The position numbers were made by a program, and so were the translations under genes. The notes beneath the pieces were generated by a model that was not told the origin of the DNA, ran no database searches, and was given only the letters and a program-made list of their open reading frames with translations. Below, one piece after another: positions 58,191-64,000 of a stretch of DNA of 64,000 nucleotides. This DNA comes from Acorus gramineus (lineage: Eukaryota > Streptophyta > Magnoliopsida > Acorales > Acoraceae). The number at the start of each line of letters is the position of its first letter. Position 1 is the first letter of the stretch. The stretch is taken from positions 718,131-782,130 of the forward strand of contig JAUJYN010000026.1 of the NCBI GenBank assembly GCA_030737835.1, written 5' to 3'.

Positions 58191-58990
58191 ACTCTTGAAA
58201 AGGAAAAGGTAACTAATAATAATGAGATCTTTATATCTTATGCGCATTTAAGAGAAATGTGGGATCATAAAGAAATGATCATCGATGACATTTTTTCATT
58301 CGCAGTAGCTACTGAAATTTCAAAGAGCGATAATGATAATGAACCACATAGCATAAATGAATATCGACAAAGAAATGATTGGCCAAAGTGAAAAGATGCT
58401 TTTCAAGTAGAATTAGGTTCTCTTGAAAAAACATGGTGTATATGGACCTATAGTACAAACCCCAAAAGGTGTTAACACTTTAGATTACAAATGGGTGTTT
58501 GTAAGAAAGAGAAATGAGAAAATGGAATCACTAGATATAAGGCACGTCTTGTGGCATAAGGTTTTCTGCAAAAACCTGGGATTGACTATGAAGAAACTTG
58601 CTCACCGGTCATGGATGCAATAACGTTCTGTTATCTAATAAGTCTCACAGTTTCTGAAAAACTCGATACCAGACTAATGGACGTAGTAACAACTTATCTA
58701 TATGGGAATTTAGATGCAGATATTTATATGAAAATCCCCGATGGATATAAATTGTCTGATGTAATATCAAAGAGTCAATAAAACTAAGACGTTCATTGTA
58801 CGGCTTAAAGCCATCCGAAAGAATGTGGTACAACCGCCTTAGTGAATATTTGATAAAAGCAAGATGTGAAAACAATTATATTCGCTCGTGTGTCTTTATA
58901 AAGAAATCTAATAAGGGATTTGCTATTTTAGTAGTTTATGTTGATGACAAATTTAATTGGAACTCCTAAAGAGCTCAATGAAACTACAGA
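58191..58990 (+). pseudogene. Copia reverse transcriptase remnants
   Basis: Pieces in different frames: VNTLDYKWVFVRKRNEK (N-terminal finger), then PGIDYEETCSPVMDAITF and DVVTTYLYGNLDADIYMKIP (palm), and VVYVDD at about 58932-58949 (the catalytic YVDD). Frameshifts separate every block. Confidence 0.75.
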
Positions 58991-59204
58991 ATGTCTGAAG
59001 AAAGAATTCAAAATGATAGACCTGCAGATCGAACAAAATTTTGGTGGAATATTGATCCACCGATCAAAATATATAAAAATAGATACTGCAATGCTTTGAC
59101 ATGTACAAAACGCATCCTTTCAGTACACCCATGGTCGCTCGATCCTTGGACATTGAGAAAAACTCATACCGTCCTAAAGATGATGACGAGGCAACTCTTG
59201 GTCC

Positions 59205-59935
59205 AGTAGTACCATATTTGAGCTATCGGTGCACTGCTATACTTGGCTCAATACACGAGACCAGACATAGCCTTCTTAGTCAATCTCTTAGCGAGATATA
59301 GTTTTGCACCAACTCGCAGGCATTGGAATGGTATCAAGCATATTATGAGATACCTTCGTGGAACCACTAATTTGAGTTTATTTTATTCAAATGATAAATC
59401 AAATGATTTGCATCTAGTTGGCTATGCAGATGTAGATTATCTTTTTGATCCTAACAAAGGTCAATCACAGACAAGTTATGTGTATATTAGTAACAATGCT
59501 GATATCTCATGGAGATCTACAAAGCAAGCTTTGGTGGCTACCTCATCTAACCATGCAAAAATATTGGCATTACATGAGACTAGTAGAGAATGTGTTTGTC
59601 TGAGATCCTTGATTCAACATATCCAAAGCACTTGTGGATTGCCGTCTACAACAAACATTCCTACAACTATATATGAAGACAATAGTGTATATGCATAGCT
59701 CAAATCCAAGGAGGTTACATCATCAAGGGAGATAGGACTAAGCACATCTCACCAAAGTTCTTCTACACTCATGAACTCCAGAAGAATCATGAAATTGAAG
59801 TCAAACAGATCCACTCTAGTAATAATCTTAAAGATCTATTCACTAAAGCTCTGCCAAAAACAACATTCTAGAAAATGGTACGTGAAATTAGCATGCGTTG
59901 ACTCAATCATTAGACAGTTTGAGACTTACTTAAAT
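59205..59935 (+). pseudogene. Copia RNase H remnants
   Basis: The frame at 59243-59698 carries YTRPDIAFLVNLLARYS, then GIKHIMRYLRGTTNLSLFYS, GYADVDYLFDPNKGQSQT and SWRSTKQALVATSSNHAK. A shifted tail has DRTKHISPKFFYTHELQK. These are standard copia RNase H motifs. It ends in stops near 59900, followed by an AAATAAGGGGGAAT purine tract. Confidence 0.8.
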
Positions 59936-60059
59936 AAGGGGGAATAACTAATAAAGGAGACTATATTCAACTATGGACATCTCTTTTGTCCTACTATATT
60001 GTACTCTTTTTCCTTTGTATAGGTTTTGTCCTACTGTATTTTTCCTAGTAAGGTTTTAA

Positions 60060-61366
60060 GGGCTCGGATCCGCTGTTTCCTTGGGGAACATGAAATAGGA
60101 AAACCACCCAATAAAGCGTTTAAATGGTGCACCAAACAGCGTAAAAAAAAGTGTTAAAATTGCTTTGAAGTCCTTGCACACTATAAAAAAAGAGATTAAA
60201 AATTGCATTGAAGTCCTTTCACACTATTAAAAACAACCACACAAGTCACACTAATAAGTATCCAAAATTAAATATTGGTATCCGATTTATTTTATTGGTA
60301 GAAGTAAAAATTTCATTGAAGTCCTTGCACACCAATGTGAAGGTATCATTCCCTTGTTATTGGTTTAAGTTTTGAATTTTAAGTATAAGTTTTTGTTCAT
60401 GTTTGCATTAAGGACATCATGAACTAAAAGGCTTAAACTAATAAATTTACGATAAAAGTGTTAATCTATTTTAGTAGTTTTATTTCATCCATTGGGATCT
60501 TAGCGACTCTTGTGAAGATGTTAAAATTTGAGCTTTTTTCTTTAAATCATCCAAAAAATATCCGATCCCAATTCATATTCGAAAATTTAAAAAATTATCC
60601 GACATTCAAATTCCAAAAATCTGCATTTGTATATGAAATAAAACATTCGTATCTGATTTATTTTTGGATATGGAATCTTAAGATATTTTGAATCTATCCA
60701 CATCCATTTAGATGTTTCAATTATTTCATATAATTATCTAAATCTGAATCTTATTTTTTGAATTAGATACTGATACTTATTTTGAATATCTGTTGAATAT
60801 CATAAACATATATTTTTTGGATATTTAGTTCATATATGGATTCGGATATGAGCATATCTTATCCATATGCTATGTTTACAGGATTACTTTGATGTTATTA
60901 ATTAAGTGATGGTCGTTTTTTGTGGTTAAATCTCATTTGTAAATCAACCATACATATGGATAGTGTTTGAAGCTCATATAATTCTTTATACTATTTTTTT
61001 TTTAGAAAAGAATCTATTTTTTATTCAATAAATGGTGTGTTGGGTGAATCTGCATGTTCAACAATAATTATGTTTTTATAAAATGTTTTTTTTCATTCGG
61101 TGGTGTTATTTTTTGTGTTTGATTCCACGAGATCTGGTTAGATGTTTGAGAATGATATAGGACTTGTTGTGGTTTTTATAGTGTGCAAGGACATCAAAGC
61201 AATTTTTACTCTTTTTTTTTTTTTTTGATAGTGTGCAAGGACTTCAAAGCAATTTTAACACATTTTTTTACGCTGTTTGATGCCCCGTTTAAACGCAAAC
61301 GTGGCCCAGTATTATTGGGTGATTTCCCTGTTTCCTGTTACCTAAGGAAACAACGGATCCGAGCCC
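60060..61366. mobile_element. Long-TIR DNA transposon (Mutator-like MITE) in copia
   Basis: The left end is GGGCTCGGATCCGCTGTTTC and the right end on the other strand is GGGCTCGGATCCGTTGTTTC. Similarity continues for about 150 bp and includes a repeated GAAGTCCTTGCACACTAT motif, present three times on the left and twice on the right. Flanks are AGGTTTTAA (60051-60059) and AAGTTTTAA (61367-61375), a 9-bp duplication with one change. Removing the element restores the usual copia phrase CCTAGTAAGGTTTTAA. No transposase. Confidence 0.72.
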
Positions 61367-61517
61367 AAGTTTTAATGGGGCAGTATGAAACAACGTCTTA
61401 CATTACTAAGATTTAAATAATTGTACTTCTTTTCAGTTGCTTTGATTTTTTCTCAATAGATTTTTTGAAACAAGGTTTTAACGAGGGAATTAATGGTTGA
61501 TGGACATCTAAGGGGAG

Positions 61518-61768
61518 TGTTGTAAATATATATGACCATCATATTCCCTTTATTCTTTGTAACCCCCATCCTTCTTTTAAGGGATTGATAAAATCAAACC
61601 TCATTTCAAATATCTTTTAATATTGTATTTATTACCTGTAAATAAAGGCATGCATTGTATCCTAGACATGGTGAAAAATACAAAGAAGTGCCTTTATTTC
61701 TCTCTCCCATCTCTCTCTTTTGGTTGATCTTCTCTTTGGTAATTGGTACGGTGCTTAGATTTATAACG
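61518..61768 (+). repeat. 3' LTR of copia element
   Basis: Begins TGTTGTAAATATATATGACC immediately after the purine tract CTAAGGGGAG. It contains ACCTGTAAATAAAGGCATGC (poly(A)-type signal) and a CTCTCTCCCATCTCTCTC stretch, and ends about TTTATAACG. The right end is inferred by type because the 5' LTR is missing. Confidence 0.55.
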
Positions 61769-62790
61769 CTTATATATTTTATTTGAGATCTATGTATATT
61801 TATAATTTTTTTCTTTTATACTTTATATATACACATATGATATGTATATATGATTTTAAGTACTATATAATTAAGAGGGCGTTTGGTAGGTGATTATGTT
61901 TTTTAATAAAGCAGAAAGATTAAATGTGTTATCAAATGTGTTGAGGAAACAGACCTAATTAAAAAGTTACTTATAATTTTTAGTGTAAAAAATTATTTTT
62001 TAAAAAACGCAAAAAATGAGCTTTCCATGAATTAAAGTCTACTTAAGCCACTTTATTCAAATCTTATTTTTTCAAATGGTTTCAAATGCTACGAGTTACT
62101 TTGGAAAGAAATTAAGGTTTTGAGGATAAGCTATCTTAATTTGAGAGGATAAAAAATTCATCAATTTTATTCATATTTACATTTGTCAAATTAAGATAAG
62201 ACGTAAAGATAAATGATATCCAAATATTTAAGTGGAACAAAAATATCCTTATTTTTATTTTAAAATTAAAACAATTATCCATAATTTATTTTGATTATTT
62301 TTTTATGTTAAATAAGAATAAATTATTTTTCTATTTATTTATTACTCCAATTACTTTTTATCCCACATTTATCCCCTCACCAAACCTCTGTTGAATTGAA
62401 CGCTTTTTATTTTTTTCTTTTCCCGCACTCGACTCAACCCACTCGCAGTCCCCACTACTGCTGCTGCTGCTGCTACTACTACTACCATCATCATTGCCTT
62501 GTCATCGTACCTAACTCGTACCGATCTTCATGGCACACCAATCCCCAAAAAGCCGTTTTGTAAAAAAATGGACGGCATAGATCATTCCTCCACCGCATAT
62601 ACATTCACTCGCGAGTGAGCTTTAGCCAGTCCAGTCATTGAAATTCGGCGGGGACCCGAAAACAGGTCATCAATAACCGTTATATCGAACAACGTACCCA
62701 TTCTTCTCACTCAGTTTGTTTCAACTCTCACTCTCTCTCTAAAAATAGCGATTCTTTCCTGCCTTTTTGTGCTTATCCGTTCTCGCGTTT
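61769..62790. other. Intergenic DNA upstream of UGE
   Basis: AT-rich to about 62400, including a diverged MITE (listed next), then a more mixed promoter-like region with a CTG/CTA trinucleotide run (62460-62485) and a CT-rich stretch (62725-62742). Confidence 0.5.
62094..62386. mobile_element. MITE, GTTTGGCAAGGGGATAA-type family, third copy
   Basis: The right end on the minus strand reads GTTTGGTGAGGGGATAA, matching the 16856-17391 family. The left end (GTTACTTTGGAAAGAAATTAAG) is decayed, but the neighbouring TTTTGAGGATAA, AAAAAATTCATCAATTTT and TTAAGTGGAACAAAAA phrases match the interior of that family in reverse orientation. Confidence 0.5.
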
Positions 62791-62793
62791 CCC

Positions 62794-62800
62794 TATAAAT
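62794..62800 (+). promoter_or_regulatory. TATA box of UGE
   Basis: TATAAAT in the context CCCTATAAATTCC, about 115 bp upstream of the ATG. A start site near 62825 would give a leader of about 85 nt containing a 20-odd A run. A second AT motif (TATATATAAC) is close by, so the exact box is not certain. Confidence 0.5.
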
Positions 62801-62910
62801 TCCATATCTCTCCATCACTATATATAACAAATTCAAAAAAAAAAAAAAAAAAAAAAATTCAATTCGCATTCTCAAACAAACCATCTTTGTTTTCTTTTGC
62901 GTTTCTGAAG

Positions 62911-63241
62911 ATGGGTTCGGAAAGCCAGACCGTGCTGGTGACGGGAGGGGCGGGTTTCATAGGAACCCACACGGTTCTTCAGCTGCTCAATGAGGGCTTT
63001 AAGGTTTACATCATCGACAATCTTGATAACTCTGTCGAGGAGGCGGTCCATCGCGTCCGTGATCTAGCCGGACCCGATCGGTTGCGGAACCTTCACTTTT
63101 TTCTGGTTTGGATCTTGATTTTTTTTTTTTATCCTTTTGTTTGTTTTGATCTGTATTATGAGGTTTTTTTTATGTGGGTTTTTGTTTGTAGGGGGATTTG
63201 AGGAATGATGAGGATCTTGAGAAGGTTTTCTCCCAAGCTAG
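62911..63241 (+). CDS. UGE: UDP-glucose 4-epimerase, first two exons
   Basis: UDP-glucose 4-epimerase interconverts UDP-glucose and UDP-galactose in the cytosol with bound NAD, feeding cell-wall and galactolipid synthesis. Exon 1 is 62911-63105 (65 codons) and exon 2 is 63192-63241, with a GT-AG intron between. The start [20 protein letters not shown] carries the Rossmann nucleotide-binding motif TGGAGFIG at residues 11-18 and continues [20 protein letters not shown]. Exon 2 begins [16 protein letters not shown], as in plant UGE. The next exon (the FDAVIHFAGLKAV block) is not found before the window ends, so the gene is incomplete here. An upstream Met in the same frame at 62767 lies before the likely transcription start and is not used. 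Confidence 0.92.
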
Positions 63242-64000
63242 GTGAGATCTTTTTTATTTAATTTATATTTTAATTTGATTTGTTTGAATCGGGATTATTG
63301 GAACATTTGTTGTTTGGGACATTCTAAATGCATCTCTGTATCTGGCTTTTTTCTTATATGTTTTTATATCCTTAAAATGGTGAAAGTTCTTTTGACCTGA
63401 AGCCACGTATTGAGGATTATTGACTTCTTGATTTTGTATTGCTCTATGTTCGTTATCATCATCGGTTCCCATTATTTCTATTCTCCATAATTAAACAGAT
63501 CGTACAGATTAGGGTCCTGAATGTCATCCAGCTAAGAATCGTAATCGTGTTTGCAAAGTGATGCCGAGTTTCATTAACCATCTATTTTTCTAAAGAATTA
63601 TTTGATATTATCAATTCTTCGGATGTGAAGGAATTCTGTTTATTTGATCAACTGTATATTCTAAATAATCTTGATGATTTTTATGAACATTTCTTGACAG
63701 AAAATCATGTACAATATGTAAATGTATTTTGTTCTGTTCTAAGAAATCTCATTGTTAATGATTTAAATTTTATTTTCATCTTTGAAGGTGATCAGTGCAT
63801 GAGTTTCTTCTTGGTTTTGCACCTCTGGGAAAATTAACTAGTTGTCAGATTAATACAACTAGTGTGTTTATTCTGGAAAGCAGAACATCTTTTTGGATTG
63901 CAGGGGTGTTCGTAGATGTGCAACCTGAAAACTCATGGACTTGCATATTTTAAGTTTACAATGCCTTTTTTCATGTAATATTTCATGTATAAAGATAACT
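63242..64000 (+). other. UGE intron 2 (incomplete)
   Basis: Starts with a GTGAGAT donor. AT-rich, with no further epimerase coding sequence recognised up to the window end, so the intron is at least 759 bp. Confidence 0.7.

Larger units (their letters stand above)
56237..61768 (+). mobile_element. Ty1/copia element, 5'-truncated and decayed
   Basis: Domains appear in copia order on the plus strand: protease, integrase, linker, reverse transcriptase, RNase H, then a long 3' untranslated part and a 3' LTR. Many stops and shifts break the frame. The 5' LTR and gag are missing; the left side meets the truncated gypsy LTR. A DNA transposon (60060-61366) is inserted in the 3' untranslated part. 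Confidence 0.8.

Noticed and set aside
62767..62910. Upstream Met for UDP-glucose epimerase
   Set aside because: It lies before the TATA box and includes a poly-Lys stretch from an A run; the family starts at MGS at 62911.

Overview
This is a window of nuclear plant DNA, almost certainly from an angiosperm. It has AT-rich intergenic sequence, host genes split by GT-AG introns, many MITEs, and dense nests of plant-type LTR retrotransposons. No prokaryotic or organellar features were seen, and the species cannot be named from the sequence.

Only two host genes can be supported. The first is a complete trehalase gene on the minus strand. It has eleven exons between 29925 and 14325, and its 1755-nt coding sequence for 584 residues could be assembled in frame from exact GT-AG junctions. 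Its fifth intron is about 10.5 kb long and holds a 7.7-kb Ty3/gypsy element. The second is the 5' end (two exons) of a UDP-glucose 4-epimerase gene on the plus strand from 62911, which runs off the window.

Layout: 1-14.3 kb is AT-rich intergenic DNA with MITEs (hAT-like at 2887-3833, others near 3.9 and 6.8 kb) and a solo LTR at 12383-13107 flanked by CATAG. 14.3-29.9 kb is trehalase, with a MITE in intron 6 and, in intron 5, SINE relics and the LTR element 19658-27379 (target duplication GTAGG). 30.5-38.0 kb is a Mutator-like element with a perfect 9-bp target duplication and an Ulp1-protease fragment, itself interrupted by a 3.6-kb solo LTR (32296-35881, duplication TAAGT). 38.7-41.0 kb is a decayed Tat-like gypsy fragment. 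41.6-56.2 kb is a nest of two related non-autonomous chromovirus-like gypsy elements: a minus-strand copy whose 3' LTR was entered by a plus-strand copy, with a later deletion at the contact point near 50154. 56.5-61.8 kb is a decayed Ty1/copia element split by a 1.3-kb long-TIR DNA transposon. 61.8-64 kb is the epimerase promoter and 5' end.

The most unusual signal is in the long-LTR gypsy family (the solo LTR plus the two nested elements). Each 2.7-3.6 kb LTR carries a GC-rich block bounded by consensus splice sites, a 36-nt mini-exon of fixed length, and a second potential intron. A 21-bp near-perfect palindrome lies at the probable start of the leader in every copy that retains that part of the LTR. 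Modules of the LTR recur inside the internal region where most of pol has been lost. The intron-5 element is also notable: an in-frame deletion fuses Gag and protease directly to the integrase C-terminal tail in one 766-codon frame.
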